NCBI GenBank assembly: GCA_018060545.1 | Contig: JAGOVW010000001.1 | Span: 1 to 61,202, forward strand | From: Minisyncoccota bacterium | Lineage (GTDB): Bacteria > Patescibacteriota > Minisyncoccia > Phycocordibacterales > UBA2100 | Length of the DNA: 61,202 bases | Direction of reading: 5' to 3' | Notes under the pieces: model-generated | What the model saw: only the letters and a program-made list of their open reading frames with translations | Database searches by the model: none | Told to the model about the DNA's origin: nothing | Shown here: piece by piece, positions 1 through 7,345 of the stretch | Layout of the letters: each line of letters starts with the position of its first letter | Numbering within the stretch: position 1 is the first letter of the stretch | Made by a program: the position numbers and the translations under genes

Positions 1-2
1 TG

Positions 3-734
3 TGGGTACTTCCACCGGTAGCATTTACGCTCGACCGCATGCAAACCACCCCTGCTGAACTGCAGGTATCGTTTGCAGAGACAGTGCGCAGTGCAGGAAG
101 CGCCATTGCACAAGGTGCCCTTGGCGTGGGTGCGGAAGTACTCAATGTGATCGCGAAAATACTGGTGATGCTCTATCTCCTCTTCTTCTTACTACGCGAT
201 GGTGAGAAAATTGCTGCGCGCCTCATGCGCATGATTCCTCTCGGCGATACGCGTGAGCTTTTCCTATTCGAACGATTTAGCACGACCGTGCGTGCTGTTA
301 TGAAAGGCACACTCATCGTCGCTCTTGCCCAGGGTGCCATCGGCGGCCTCCTCTTCGCCATTGCGGGCGTAAAAAGCGCCGCATTGTGGGGTGCTGCCAT
401 CGCACTCGTTGCCATCATTCCTGCCGCAGGTCCTGCAGTTGTATGGATTCCGGCTGCGCTCATCCTCTTCTATATGGGCAACACATTCGGCGCCATAGTG
501 ATTGCTCTGGGAGGAGGACTGGTATTGAGCACTATCGACAATATTCTCCGTCCCATTCTGGTAGGCAAAGACACCAACATGCCTGACTCACTCATTCTAC
601 TTTCGGTGTTGGGTGGTATTTCCACCTTTGGTATTGCTGGTGTCATCCTGGGCCCCGTTATTGCCGCACTGTTCCTCGCCCTCTGGCACCTTTTTGAAGA
701 GCAGTATCACGACGATCTGATTGCACGCGGGTAG
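3..734 (+). CDS. AI-2E family transporter (PerM-like), 5' truncated
   Basis: The reading frame is open to the left window edge, so the start codon lies outside; an internal ATG at 39 is not taken as the start. About 244 residues are visible, against roughly 340-370 for the family. Several hydrophobic segments, the motif LYLLFFLLRDGEKI and the C-terminal block IDNILRPILVGK followed by a Gly-rich helix pair are typical of the AI-2E/PerM (UPF0118) permeases of the inner membrane. Substrates of these proteins are mostly unknown; some act in autoinducer or ion export. It ends just before the infC promoter and is probably a separate transcription unit. Family call is fairly sure, substrate is not. 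Confidence 0.85.
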   Translation, partial: WVLPPVAFTLDRMQTTPAELQVSFAETVRSAGSAIAQGALGVGAEVLNVIAKILVMLYLLFFLLRDGEKIAARLMRMIPLGDTRELFLFERFSTTVRAVMKGTLIVALAQGAIGGLLFAIAGVKSAALWGAAIALVAIIPAAGPAVVWIPAALILFYMGNTFGAIVIALGGGLVLSTIDNILRPILVGKDTNMPDSLILLSVLGGISTFGIAGVILGPVIAALFLALWHLFEEQYHDDLIARG

Positions 735-751
735 CGATTCCCCTATCTCTG

Positions 752-760
752 TGGTACAAT
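752..760 (+). promoter_or_regulatory. Extended -10 promoter of infC-rpmI-rplT
   Basis: TGGTACAAT is an extended -10 element (TGn plus TACAAT). No good -35 is seen at 17 bases. Predicted transcription start is near 767, giving a leader of only about 20 bases and no room for the long autoregulatory leader known from other bacteria. Confidence 0.6.
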
Positions 761-786
761 AACGGCGCCTGCGGGCATGTTTTTAT

Positions 787-1416
787 ATGGGATTCACCAA
801 ATACTCATCCGACAAATCACGCGAAAGCGTACGCATCAATGAAGGCATCCGCGCGACGGAGGTTCGTGTTATTGGTGCCCAAGGAGAGAATCTGGGCATC
901 ATGAATCCTCGCGAAGCAACGAAACAAGCCCAGGAACTAGGGCTTGATTTGATTGAAATATCACCTAACGCCCAGCCTCCTGTCTGCCGCATCACAGATT
1001 ACGGCAAGTACATGTACGAAACCAAGAAAAAGTCTAAGGAGATCAAGTCTAAGGCAGTCATCGTAGAGACAAAAGAGGCACAGGTGAAGATTGGCACCGG
1101 CGAAAACGACATGCGCATCAAGGCTGGCAAGATTGCAGTATGGCTCCAACAAGGACATCGTGTGAAAGTAGACCTCTTTTTGTGGGGTCGCTACAAGTAC
1201 ATGGACTTCAACTTCCTCAAGGACCGTCTTGAGCGTTTCCTTGCAATTATCCCAGAATCCTTTAAAATCGCGGACGACATCAAGCAGAGCCCAAAAGGGC
1301 TTGCCGTGGTCATTGAGCGGGACCGCTCTGGGAAAAGCTGGAAGCCCAGCACCCCCATAAAGCCCCCAACCAATGAGCCTGCGGTGCCTGGTGAGCCCAA
1401 AAATGAGGCAAAATAG
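787..1416 (+). CDS. infC: Translation initiation factor IF-3
   Basis: IF-3 binds the 30S subunit, prevents premature 50S joining and checks the start codon and initiator tRNA. The N-terminal domain shows RINEGIRATEVRVIGAQGE and the C-terminal domain KVDLFLWGRYKYMD, both typical. At 209 residues it is longer than the usual 170-180 because of a Pro/Lys-rich tail. The start is an ordinary ATG, not the rare AUU used for autoregulation in E. coli, and no Shine-Dalgarno precedes it. It heads the classic infC-rpmI-rplT operon, with two bases between its stop and a possible upstream TTG start of rpmI. Confidence 0.97.
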   Translation: MGFTKYSSDKSRESVRINEGIRATEVRVIGAQGENLGIMNPREATKQAQELGLDLIEISPNAQPPVCRITDYGKYMYETKKKSKEIKSKAVIVETKEAQVKIGTGENDMRIKAGKIAVWLQQGHRVKVDLFLWGRYKYMDFNFLKDRLERFLAIIPESFKIADDIKQSPKGLAVVIERDRSGKSWKPSTPIKPPTNEPAVPGEPKNEAK

Positions 1417-1436
1417 CCTTGAAAATCAACAAATCT

Positions 1437-1631
1437 ATGAAAACCAACAAGTCATACACGAAGCGCCTACGAGTTACCAAGAAGGGTAAAATTGTCGCAC
1501 GTGTCCCTGGACAGAACCACTTCAACGCAAAGGCTTCGGGCAAGAAGGTTATGGCTAAGAAACGAGCAGTGGCCTCTACGTTGGTTATGACCAAGAGCGA
1601 TCGCAGCCGTTTCCTCCCCTCTTCTAAATAA
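1437..1631 (+). CDS. rpmI: Ribosomal protein bL35
   Basis: Small basic 50S protein of 64 residues. It begins MKTNKSYTKRLRVTKKGK, matching the family start, and has the conserved block AKASGKKVMAKKR. I chose ATG at 1437 because L35 homologues normally start M(P)KMKTNKS; a TTG at 1419 would add six residues and is the alternative. Middle gene of infC-rpmI-rplT, cotranscribed from the promoter at 752. Confidence 0.93.
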   Translation: MKTNKSYTKRLRVTKKGKIVARVPGQNHFNAKASGKKVMAKKRAVASTLVMTKSDRSRFLPSSK

Positions 1632-1660
1632 ACTACTACTAACAACTACTAACCGCTTTT

Positions 1661-2008
1661 ATGGCACGAGTAAAACGAGGAACCACTTCATTGAAACGAC
1701 GTCGCAACGTCCTCAAGATGGTGAAAGGCTACCGCTTTGGTCGCTCTACAAAGGAGCGCATCGCGCGTGAAGCTATTTCAAAGGCAGGCCAGAACGCCTT
1801 CCGCGACCGCCGCACCAAGAAGCGCATCGCTCGCCAGACCTTCACCCTGCGCATCAACGCGGCAGTACGCGAGAATGGCTTCAAGAACTACAGCACCTTC
1901 ATTGATGCTTTGAAGAAGAAGAACATTGAGCTCGACCGAAAGGTACTCTCAACACTCGCAAAGGACCAGCCAGAAGTGTTTGCACGACTCGTTGAGCAGG
2001 TAAAGTAG
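1661..2008 (+). CDS. rplT: Ribosomal protein bL20
   Basis: 50S assembly protein of 115 residues, normal length for the family. It starts MARVKRGTTSLKRRRNVLK and carries the arginine-rich N-terminal helix and the C-terminal globular domain (FIDALKKKNIELDRKVLSTLA). In many bacteria L20 represses this operon by binding a leader or intergenic mRNA; the intergenic distance here is about 29 bases and I see no pseudoknot-like structure. A strong hairpin terminator follows at 2024. Confidence 0.97.
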   Translation: MARVKRGTTSLKRRRNVLKMVKGYRFGRSTKERIAREAISKAGQNAFRDRRTKKRIARQTFTLRINAAVRENGFKNYSTFIDALKKKNIELDRKVLSTLAKDQPEVFARLVEQVK

Positions 2009-2023
2009 ACCTTTGATATAGTG

Positions 2024-2051
2024 AAAAGCCGCCTCGAAGAGGCGGCTTTTT
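2024..2051 (+). terminator. Terminator of infC-rpmI-rplT
   Basis: AAAAGCCGCCTC and GAGGCGGCTTTT form a 12 bp stem around a GAA loop, ending in a T run. Classic Rho-independent terminator 15 bases after the rplT stop. Confidence 0.93.
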
Positions 2052-2074
2052 GCTTTAGGGATTCATGCGACCTC

Positions 2075-2578
2075 TCAGAGGTCGGTTGGCAGAACGCACA
2101 TTCGATGCCATTCGTCTTTGAACAACCGGCGATCAATCCCCAGCTCGCCGAGGCGCTGCCATTCCATCTTGGCGCCAGTTGAGGTTTCCCAACCGTATTC
2201 CCCATCAATGAACCATGCTCTGCTAACGAGCTCAGGAGTGAGAATCGGCCAGTAAAATTCGGTCATGATGGGGAGGCAGTACGTTGCATGTGGATTGCAT
2301 TTCATCCATTCGTGATGCAATTCTGCCAATCCAGCTTCGAAAGGCACCTGCGACCAGACCGGCCGCCCATGCGCCTTCAGAACTTCGATGGCATGATTGA
2401 ACACGAGGAGATTTGCAATTGGTCTTCCGTAGCCACCCGTTGATATGGGGCCGCACACAATCTCTGCGTGGCCTCCCCACTCACGTAGCTGACCCTTCGC
2501 TATCTCAGCAAGGTCTCTAAAAGTAGGACCTCGAATGGCGACTTTTTGAATGAAGTGTGGGACATCTGCGATATCCAT
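2075..2578 (-). CDS. Hypothetical protein, possibly nucleoside-deoxyribosyltransferase-like fold
   Basis: A 167-residue soluble protein that I do not firmly recognise. Early GPISTGG followed by N, a helix and 'HGRPVWSQVPFE', and late 'FIDGEYGWETSTGAKMEWQRLGELGI', follow the order G-P-[IM] ... G-W-x2-S-x-G-A-x2-E-x6-LG seen in DUF4406 and nucleoside 2-deoxyribosyltransferase-like proteins. That similarity is a reading of motifs, not a search. It lies convergent with rplT, sharing the space after its terminator. A weak AAGG precedes the ATG. Trp-rich and lacking membrane segments. Function unknown. Confidence 0.6.
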   Translation of the reverse strand: MDIADVPHFIQKVAIRGPTFRDLAEIAKGQLREWGGHAEIVCGPISTGGYGRPIANLLVFNHAIEVLKAHGRPVWSQVPFEAGLAELHHEWMKCNPHATYCLPIMTEFYWPILTPELVSRAWFIDGEYGWETSTGAKMEWQRLGELGIDRRLFKDEWHRMCVLPTDL

Positions 2579-2645
2579 GAACAGACCCTTTCTTCTCTGC
2601 TTCTACTGTGGGGCAGGCTATCAGCTCGTCCCTTGCGCAGCAAGC

Positions 2646-3170
2646 CTACGCCTTCTGCGGCACAGGTTTGAACGTAAGTGACGGATTCATGACCACCCAC
2701 TTTTCTATGAGCGGTGAGAATGCGAGCGCCAGCAGTATGTTGCCCGCGAGATGGTACAGCGTAAATGGCAGCTGCCCCACAAGAGCTTCCATAAATGGTT
2801 GCCCAAACACAAGTGGACCCACGGTAAGCCCAGTGAGGAGGTCATACGCGATGGTGCCAACAATGGCAAACCATAGATATCCAAATCGGCCACGATCTTT
2901 TTTGAAATACACACCAGAAGCAACACCCAGGAGTACATACCCGCCCATAGTGAGAAGGGACCATGCACCGAGGGTTCCGGTGAACATATCGTACAGAAGC
3001 ACTGTGGCGAGCCCAAAGATAGCGCCCCCCAGTACTCCAAAATGCTTCCCGAACGGCATGAGTGTTGCCGTTATTGGCTCGATGTTTGGCGGATGTGGCA
3101 GCAATCGCAATCCAATAACCACGAGAATACCGATCACGTACTTGAGTGCGTGAGTTCGTAGAGAAGGCAT
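2646..3170 (-). CDS. ECF transporter S component-like membrane protein
   Basis: 174 residues with about five or six hydrophobic segments. The segment PHPPNIEPITATLMPFGKHFG and the later YDLLTGLTVGPLVFGQPF resemble ECF-type substrate-capture (S) subunits, which bind vitamins or precursors and are energised by a shared EcfAA'T module; no such module is in the window. The ATG at 3170 is preceded by TATAGT with a 6-base gap, so the mRNA is predicted to be leaderless. Substrate cannot be inferred. Confidence 0.7.
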   Translation of the reverse strand: MPSLRTHALKYVIGILVVIGLRLLPHPPNIEPITATLMPFGKHFGVLGGAIFGLATVLLYDMFTGTLGAWSLLTMGGYVLLGVASGVYFKKDRGRFGYLWFAIVGTIAYDLLTGLTVGPLVFGQPFMEALVGQLPFTLYHLAGNILLALAFSPLIEKWVVMNPSLTFKPVPQKA

Positions 3171-3176
3171 AGGCCC

Positions 3177-3182
3177 ACTATA
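3177..3182 (-). promoter_or_regulatory. -10 element for leaderless ECF-S gene
   Basis: On the minus strand TATAGT ends 6 bases before the ATG at 3170, so transcription should start at or next to the start codon. Confidence 0.55.
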
Positions 3183-3912
3183 GTATCAAATCACCGTCTG
3201 TACCACTCCAGCCGTCGTAGTTTTTATGTACCAAGTTGTATTCTTCCTTGTCTTTCTTTACCATTTCAACCAACCGTTCTACCAGCGCTCGTGGATCGGG
3301 GTCGAATATGACTTTCGACATTGGTCGGTGCGACGCGTTAATGAGGTGGTGCAGTACTTCGTCGGTCTCCCAGGAGCCTTCGAGGATACCTACTGGCTTC
3401 TTGTCTTCGTACGCGATGGTGAACTCATGGATAGTGCCCACTCGCCCACAACCCAAAACAACAGCGTCCGATGAACGCGTCAGGAGAAGGTCTCGCCCAG
3501 GAAAGCCAAAGCCGGTGTAGACAACCACATCCATGTAATCCAAGGGAAGCTTATAGGTATTCAAATGCTCTTTCTCTGTAGAAGCAGGAGAAAATCCAAT
3601 GGAGAGGCCGCCTTCTTCCTTACACCCTACGGCTGCGTACTGTGGCATACCCGTGGTTGCCCCGGTCGTGAGAATACATCCTTGGCGCACAATCTCGCGG
3701 CCAATCTCCTTCCCTTTCTCGTATGCGTCTAGTCCACAGTGCCCTGTCTCGGCTGCACCGGATACACAAATTTTATACCGTGCGTGGCCGTGCTTAATTT
3801 TTCCAAAACGGTTTGCACCAGGCTTTTGATTGGCAATACCGTTGATGTTACGCGCAAGATCTTGTGCGTACAGACCATCGTGCTCTTTTTGTATACGATC
3901 AACCTCAGGCAT
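3178..3912 (-). CDS. SLOG-superfamily (LOG/TIGR00725-like) protein
   Basis: 244 residues. The core shows KICVSGAAETGHCG near residue 48, a Gly-rich ILTTGATTGMPQYAA loop, and ALVLGCGRVGTIHEF-like text (VVLGCGRVGTIHEFTIAYEDKK) followed by KPVGILEG. This is the Rossmann-like arrangement of the SLOG superfamily, which includes LOG cytokinin-activating hydrolases and nucleotide-sensing proteins. The usual LOG PGGxGTxxE catalytic box is modified to GCGRVGTIHE, so LOG phosphoribohydrolase activity is uncertain. The stop overlaps the promoter of the next gene. ATG at 3912 has TATACT 7 bases upstream. Confidence 0.75.
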   Translation of the reverse strand: MPEVDRIQKEHDGLYAQDLARNINGIANQKPGANRFGKIKHGHARYKICVSGAAETGHCGLDAYEKGKEIGREIVRQGCILTTGATTGMPQYAAVGCKEEGGLSIGFSPASTEKEHLNTYKLPLDYMDVVVYTGFGFPGRDLLLTRSSDAVVLGCGRVGTIHEFTIAYEDKKPVGILEGSWETDEVLHHLINASHRPMSKVIFDPDPRALVERLVEMVKKDKEEYNLVHKNYDGWSGTDGDLIL

Positions 3913-3919
3913 TACGTGC

Positions 3920-3925
3920 AGTATA
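3920..3925 (-). promoter_or_regulatory. -10 element for leaderless SLOG gene
   Basis: Minus-strand TATACT with a 7-base gap to the ATG at 3912. Confidence 0.55.
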
Positions 3926-3935
3926 GCAAAAGAAT

Positions 3936-5306
3936 CTACCAGTCAATCTCCACACTGTTCTCTTTTGCAGGCGCAGTGGCATCAACGCCGAGAAAATCTC
4001 GCAAACGTTGCGTAAGAAAGAGCGCGGCCTTTGGTTCTCCCATAACTACAAAAACTTTTTGTAGTGTCTCCTGTGCTGTTTCAACAAATGAAATGAGTGC
4101 GTCACGATCTTTATGCGCCGAGTATCCCGACAGTTCTGAAACACGAGCGCGTACCTTCACCCAATCACCATCAATCTTTACCTTCTCGGCACCATCTTTG
4201 ATACGTCTTCCCAATGACCCAACGGTTTGGTACCCCACAAACAGTACCGCTGCATCCTTGTCTCCCAGATAGCGTTTCTCATGGGAGCGTATGCGACCAC
4301 CGTGCGACATACCGGAACCGGCAATGATGACTTTTGGGTTAGGGGCAGACTCGATACTTGAAGAATCTTCAGCAGCGCGCGTGAGCTTGAGCTTTGGAAA
4401 ATCGAATAGATCATCGCCTGCGTCCATGCGCGCTTTAGCGGTATCGTTGAAAAGTCTGCTGTGGCGACGGTAGATATCGAGTACCTCGATGGCGAGTGGT
4501 GAGTCGAGAAAAATGGGAATCGGCTGCATAGCCCCATCCTCGATCAACACATTTATTTCCGAGAGGAGCACCTGGGTACGCTGAAGTGAAAATGAAGGAA
4601 TGAGTAACACTCCTCCCTTCTGCCGCGTATCTTCGATTGCTGCCTTCAGAACCTCCCGACGCACTTCGCGCCCCTCGTGTGCACGATCTCCGTACACACT
4701 TTCCATAACCAAATAGTGCGCCCCGCGTATTGATTCAGTATCGTGTAAAAGCACATCGGGACTGTTTCCTAAATCACCTGAAAATACAATCTGTTTACCG
4801 GCTCGCTCCAAAAAGACCAGCGCAGATCCAAGAATGTGCCCCGCATCTTTGAAGGTGCAGCGCACACCGTCGGCCACATCGAACGGCTCATGGTAATCGT
4901 ACGTTTTCCACTGCGTAAGCGCCTGCTCGACATCTTCTGCTTCATACAACGGCTCTTTGTGACACAAGCGTGCCTCACCCGCGAGAATCCCCACAGCGTC
5001 TTTGAACATGGCGCGCGCCAGATCCTTTGTTGCCTCTGTGGAGTAAATGGGTCCCATGAACCCACGTCGCACCAGCTGGGGTATGCGCCCAATGTGATCC
5101 ATGTGGGCGTGTGTAACTAATAGCGCATGCGCTTCGCTCGGCACATAGGTAAAGTCGCCGTAGTTCTCCTCCGAACAAAAATTCTCTCCCTGGGTCAACC
5201 CACAATCAATAACGATTTTATGCGCCCCTGTATCAAGTAAAAAATTAGCCCCCGTTACACTGCCAGTACCGCCACGAAACGAGAGTTTGCTGGTGTGAGT
5301 ACTCAT
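3936..5306 (-). CDS. MBL-fold beta-CASP hydrolase (RNA-processing exonuclease family)
   Basis: 456 residues from the ATG at 5306, which overlaps the TGA of the upstream gene as ATGA; an in-frame ATG at 5324 lies inside that gene and is less likely. Metal motif HAHMDH at residues 66-71, a further His near 'DAGHILGSA', Asp in 'FSGDLG', a beta-CASP insertion and the RMMBL-like C-terminus with 'SGYSAHKDRDALISFV'. Family members (YSH1/CPSF73-like bacterial proteins) act as zinc-dependent RNA endo- or exonucleases in the cytoplasm. Substrate here unknown. Translationally coupled to the membrane protein upstream. Confidence 0.88.
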   Translation of the reverse strand: MSTHTSKLSFRGGTGSVTGANFLLDTGAHKIVIDCGLTQGENFCSEENYGDFTYVPSEAHALLVTHAHMDHIGRIPQLVRRGFMGPIYSTEATKDLARAMFKDAVGILAGEARLCHKEPLYEAEDVEQALTQWKTYDYHEPFDVADGVRCTFKDAGHILGSALVFLERAGKQIVFSGDLGNSPDVLLHDTESIRGAHYLVMESVYGDRAHEGREVRREVLKAAIEDTRQKGGVLLIPSFSLQRTQVLLSEINVLIEDGAMQPIPIFLDSPLAIEVLDIYRRHSRLFNDTAKARMDAGDDLFDFPKLKLTRAAEDSSSIESAPNPKVIIAGSGMSHGGRIRSHEKRYLGDKDAAVLFVGYQTVGSLGRRIKDGAEKVKIDGDWVKVRARVSELSGYSAHKDRDALISFVETAQETLQKVFVVMGEPKAALFLTQRLRDFLGVDATAPAKENSVEIDW

Positions 5307-5665
5307 AGCAACCGTTTCGACCACACGATGCCGACCAGTGCCCCAAGGAGATCCATAATCAGATCAATGGCAGTATCAAAAAGCCAATTGCTCTCACGTG
5401 GGATACCCGCCACCACTTCAAACACCTCCCAACCGAGCCCGACCACGAGGACACCGAGAAATACATAGAAACCTCTGACGGCAACACCGAAACGGTGAGC
5501 TATCCATAAAAGTGCGAGCGCAACCCACAAACCGCCGAGAAAATGTGAGAGCACATCGAGCCACGGGTACTGCCAGTAGAGACTGTACGAGAGGGCCCCC
5601 ACATGCAACGCACCAAGAATAGCGACGACGATAAGTTGGGCAGCAAAGAGTGCGCGCAGCGGCAT
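5303..5665 (-). CDS. Small integral membrane protein (VanZ/DUF2238-like)
   Basis: 120 residues with about four membrane helices. Conserved-looking polar residues inside membranes (WLDVLSHFLGGLW, GWEVFEVV, DTAIDLIMDLLGALVG) recall the VanZ-like/DUF2238 group, whose function is poorly known. It shares an ATGA overlap with the downstream beta-CASP nuclease, so the two are made together. The ATG at 5665 is preceded by an extended -10 (TGCTAAAAT) with a 7-base gap. Confidence 0.7.
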   Translation of the reverse strand: MPLRALFAAQLIVVAILGALHVGALSYSLYWQYPWLDVLSHFLGGLWVALALLWIAHRFGVAVRGFYVFLGVLVVGLGWEVFEVVAGIPRESNWLFDTAIDLIMDLLGALVGIVWSKRLL

Positions 5666-5672
5666 GTGAGTG

Positions 5673-5678
5673 ATTTTA
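5673..5678 (-). promoter_or_regulatory. Extended -10 for leaderless membrane-protein/nuclease operon
   Basis: Minus strand TAAAAT, preceded by TGC (extended -10), ends 7 bases before the ATG at 5665. Confidence 0.6.
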
Positions 5679-5718
5679 GCACGTGCTCACCGCTTCTTTT
5701 GAACATCGAAAAGAGAAC

Positions 5719-5743
5719 GAAAAAGACCGCCTAACAGGCGGTC
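5719..5743 (-). terminator. Terminator ending the structured region 5744-5990
   Basis: Minus strand GACCGCC, loop TGTTA, GGCGGTC, then TTTTT. It ends any transcript coming from 5991 or from within the intergenic structured region. Confidence 0.85.
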
Positions 5744-5900
5744 GCTTTCGAAGGGGCGGGCAGCGAGCCTGACGAAAAGTCAGGTGGGTGACCGCAGTCA
5801 CGATTCTTCGGAATCGAGCATTCAAACCGCAGAAACTGTAGTCTGAATGCTCGATTCGCCGGAAAAGGACAATGTAGGCCTCCCTAATACTCGTAAGCAG
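5744..5900 (-). ncRNA. Candidate structured RNA or 3' UTR with alternative hairpins
   Basis: The 325-base gap 5666-5990 has no convincing gene. It holds four stems: 5768-5784 (CCTGAC/GTCAGG), 5788-5801 (GTGAC/GTCAC), 5801-5816 (CGATTC/GAATCG around TTCG) and a perfect 14 bp stem 5811-5824 with 5844-5857. The last two are mutually exclusive because they share GAATCG. A T-run terminator at 5719 implies minus-strand transcription, either as the 3' UTR of the 5991 gene or as its own RNA. Some loops (UUCG on plus, UGCG on minus) are stable tetraloops on opposite strands, so orientation is not settled. It does not match SRP, tmRNA, RNase P or 6S RNA as I know them. Confidence 0.35.
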
Positions 5901-5990
5901 GTCAATACCCGTCCCTCATTCAGTATATACCTCTCTTTTTTTACTGCATGTGCATTACACACTGCAAAACTGAACGTGATATATCGTCAA

Positions 5991-7073
5991 CTAACGAACG
6001 CTTGAGGTACACGGTGTAGCGGACCACGTGTGTCCACTCACCCCAAAGGCACAGTGGTATTGCCCACCACAGGATGCGCCTTCCCGTGTATTTTCGAATG
6101 TGCAGCTGGCCGCCCCGCCTCCGGGGACCGTAGACCGATTCACCCACACCCCACGCTCACAATTCATGTAGTACCCACATGCTGCACCACTTGCCTCAAG
6201 CGTGCCGCACGACTGCGGCACCCATATAGATCTCCCTTCCAAGTACATGGTGCCGTTGTAGCTACAGGTAACCCCGCTCCCACTCACGAGCGCTGGAGGT
6301 TGCGTGCTCGCGCCGCCACTTGGTGTATCGGTGTAGTAGCGGACGAGTGAGTTCTCGGAATAGGTCGAACTTGACCCTGCACCTGGACGAACTTCTCCAC
6401 TAACAGAACATGATGGGTACTGGTATTGATCTTGACCAAACAGCGCCCCTGCAGAGCAGGTACGAGCTTGTGACACGCTCGCACAAGTCGCGGGATACTG
6501 AACCGACTGTATCGCATAGAAGAGTGCCGAAGATCCATCAGGAATAGTAACTCCACCCAATGTACATGAAAAATCATCGTCCTCGCTCGTTGGTGTGGCA
6601 ACGCTTCCTGCTCCGCCAGATGACGTGCCGATGAGACGCGGACTTGGTATGGGCACCGAATCCTCAGTCACCGACGTACTGCGCTCAAGGCTTGCGCCTG
6701 CATTACTCACCCCACTACTACATCGTGTTGCGATAGCAGTACGCGTTCGCGGACCTACCGCCCCGTACCCATTAGAATCCTCGTCGCCAGAGCAGAGCGA
6801 CATGGTCTCGCATTGGAAGCGCCGCACATTCTCCCGTGTACGAGCTCCAAAGTATCCCGTCACTAGTTCAGCCGCAGGGAGATTGTAGAAATCGGTGAGG
6901 TAGCGCTGCAGAGCCGAAACCTGCCCTCTCACCTCTTGATCTCGTGACCCAAACGACAGATTAATATAGATGTCGGGACACTGCGGGAAAGACTGCGTGT
7001 TGCTTTGGGCATGACTCCACAGAGGGGCAAGAAACGTGAGGAGCACTGCACTGAGGTACATGTATGTTTTCAT
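5991..7073 (-). CDS. Secreted Cys-rich protein with peptidoglycan-binding-like domain
   Basis: 360 residues. A signal peptide (MKTYMYLSAVLLTFLAPLWSHA) is followed by a PG_binding_1-like domain at about 40-120, with LQRYLTDF, ATGYFG-like VTGYFGARTRENVRRFQ and GYGAVGPRTRTAI. The rest is a Ser/Gly linker and a Cys-rich C-terminal part with short C-x-F/C-x-Y repeats. The same N-terminal domain occurs in the surface protein at 49452, so the two are paralogues in that part. Likely exported to the cell envelope; function unknown. Predicted leaderless from TACAAT, 6 bases upstream. Confidence 0.75.
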   Translation of the reverse strand: MKTYMYLSAVLLTFLAPLWSHAQSNTQSFPQCPDIYINLSFGSRDQEVRGQVSALQRYLTDFYNLPAAELVTGYFGARTRENVRRFQCETMSLCSGDEDSNGYGAVGPRTRTAIATRCSSGVSNAGASLERSTSVTEDSVPIPSPRLIGTSSGGAGSVATPTSEDDDFSCTLGGVTIPDGSSALFYAIQSVQYPATCASVSQARTCSAGALFGQDQYQYPSCSVSGEVRPGAGSSSTYSENSLVRYYTDTPSGGASTQPPALVSGSGVTCSYNGTMYLEGRSIWVPQSCGTLEASGAACGYYMNCERGVWVNRSTVPGGGAASCTFENTREGASCGGQYHCAFGVSGHTWSATPCTSSVR

Positions 7074-7079
7074 CTAAGT

Positions 7080-7085
7080 ATTGTA
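7080..7085 (-). promoter_or_regulatory. -10 element for leaderless 5991-7073 gene
   Basis: Minus-strand TACAAT, 6-base gap to the ATG at 7073. Confidence 0.55.
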
Positions 7086-7123
7086 GCCTCATACCCAGCA
7101 CAGCTGACCTGCTTTGGGGAAAA

Positions 7124-7153
7124 CAAAAATCACCGCAGAGGCGGTGATTTTTG
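7124..7153 (-). terminator. Terminator downstream of ndk and its 3' remnant
   Basis: CAAAAATCACCGC pairs with GCGGTGATTTTTG around a 4-base loop, followed on the minus strand by more T. It lies directly after the remnant copy of the ndk 3' end, as the original ndk terminator would. Confidence 0.88.
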
Positions 7154-7167
7154 TACACTCACACACT

Positions 7168-7199
7168 TACTCGAAGATACCGTCCAAGTTTACGTCGTA
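7168..7199 (-). pseudogene. Remnant duplicate of the ndk 3' end
   Basis: 32 bases match 7305-7336 at 30 positions and read Tyr-Asp-Val-Asn-Leu-Asp-Gly-Ile-Phe-Glu-stop on the minus strand. Both differences are silent (CTG/TTG Leu, GGC/GGT Gly), and just beyond the block the stop is TAA instead of TAG. The rest of the copy is gone. It is the scar of a recombination or insertion at the ndk 3' end, or of an allele replacement. Confidence 0.8.
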
Positions 7200-7200
7200 A

Positions 7201-7286
7201 GAACGTCTACTTCGTAGAACCAGGCGTTCTTTTCGGTAGGAGTCAGGCCACCGCCTGGCTATTTTAGTTTGCACTAGCGTGCAAAC
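7201..7286. repeat. Hairpin-rich spacer between ndk copies
   Basis: Contains TCTAC/GTAGA inside GAACG/CGTTC at 7201-7228, the pair CCAGGCG (7220) with CGCCTGG (7252), and a perfect 8 bp stem GTTTGCAC/GTGCAAAC at 7267-7286. No gene seen. It is the insert between the two ndk 3' ends. Confidence 0.5.
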
Positions 7287-7295
7287 CGATAGAAT

Positions 7296-7345
7296 CAGAT
7301 TTTCTACTCGAAGATGCCGTCCAGGTTTACGTCGTAGAAAATCTG
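7296..7345. repeat. 12 bp inverted repeat flanking the ndk stop
   Basis: CAGATTTTCTAC at 7296-7307 is the exact reverse complement of GTAGAAAATCTG at 7334-7345, with the last ndk codons in the 26-base loop. The stop codon lies in one arm. Confidence 0.75.

Noticed and set aside
39-734. ATG at 39 as the true start of the permease gene
   Set aside because: The frame is open to the window edge and the protein would lack most of its N-terminal half.
5744-5900. Structured region as SRP RNA, tmRNA, 6S or RNase P RNA
   Set aside because: The conserved boxes of these RNAs (e.g. GGAAGGAAGCAGCC-type SRP loop, tmRNA CCA end, RNase P AGGAAAGUCC) were not found on either strand; kept only as a candidate.
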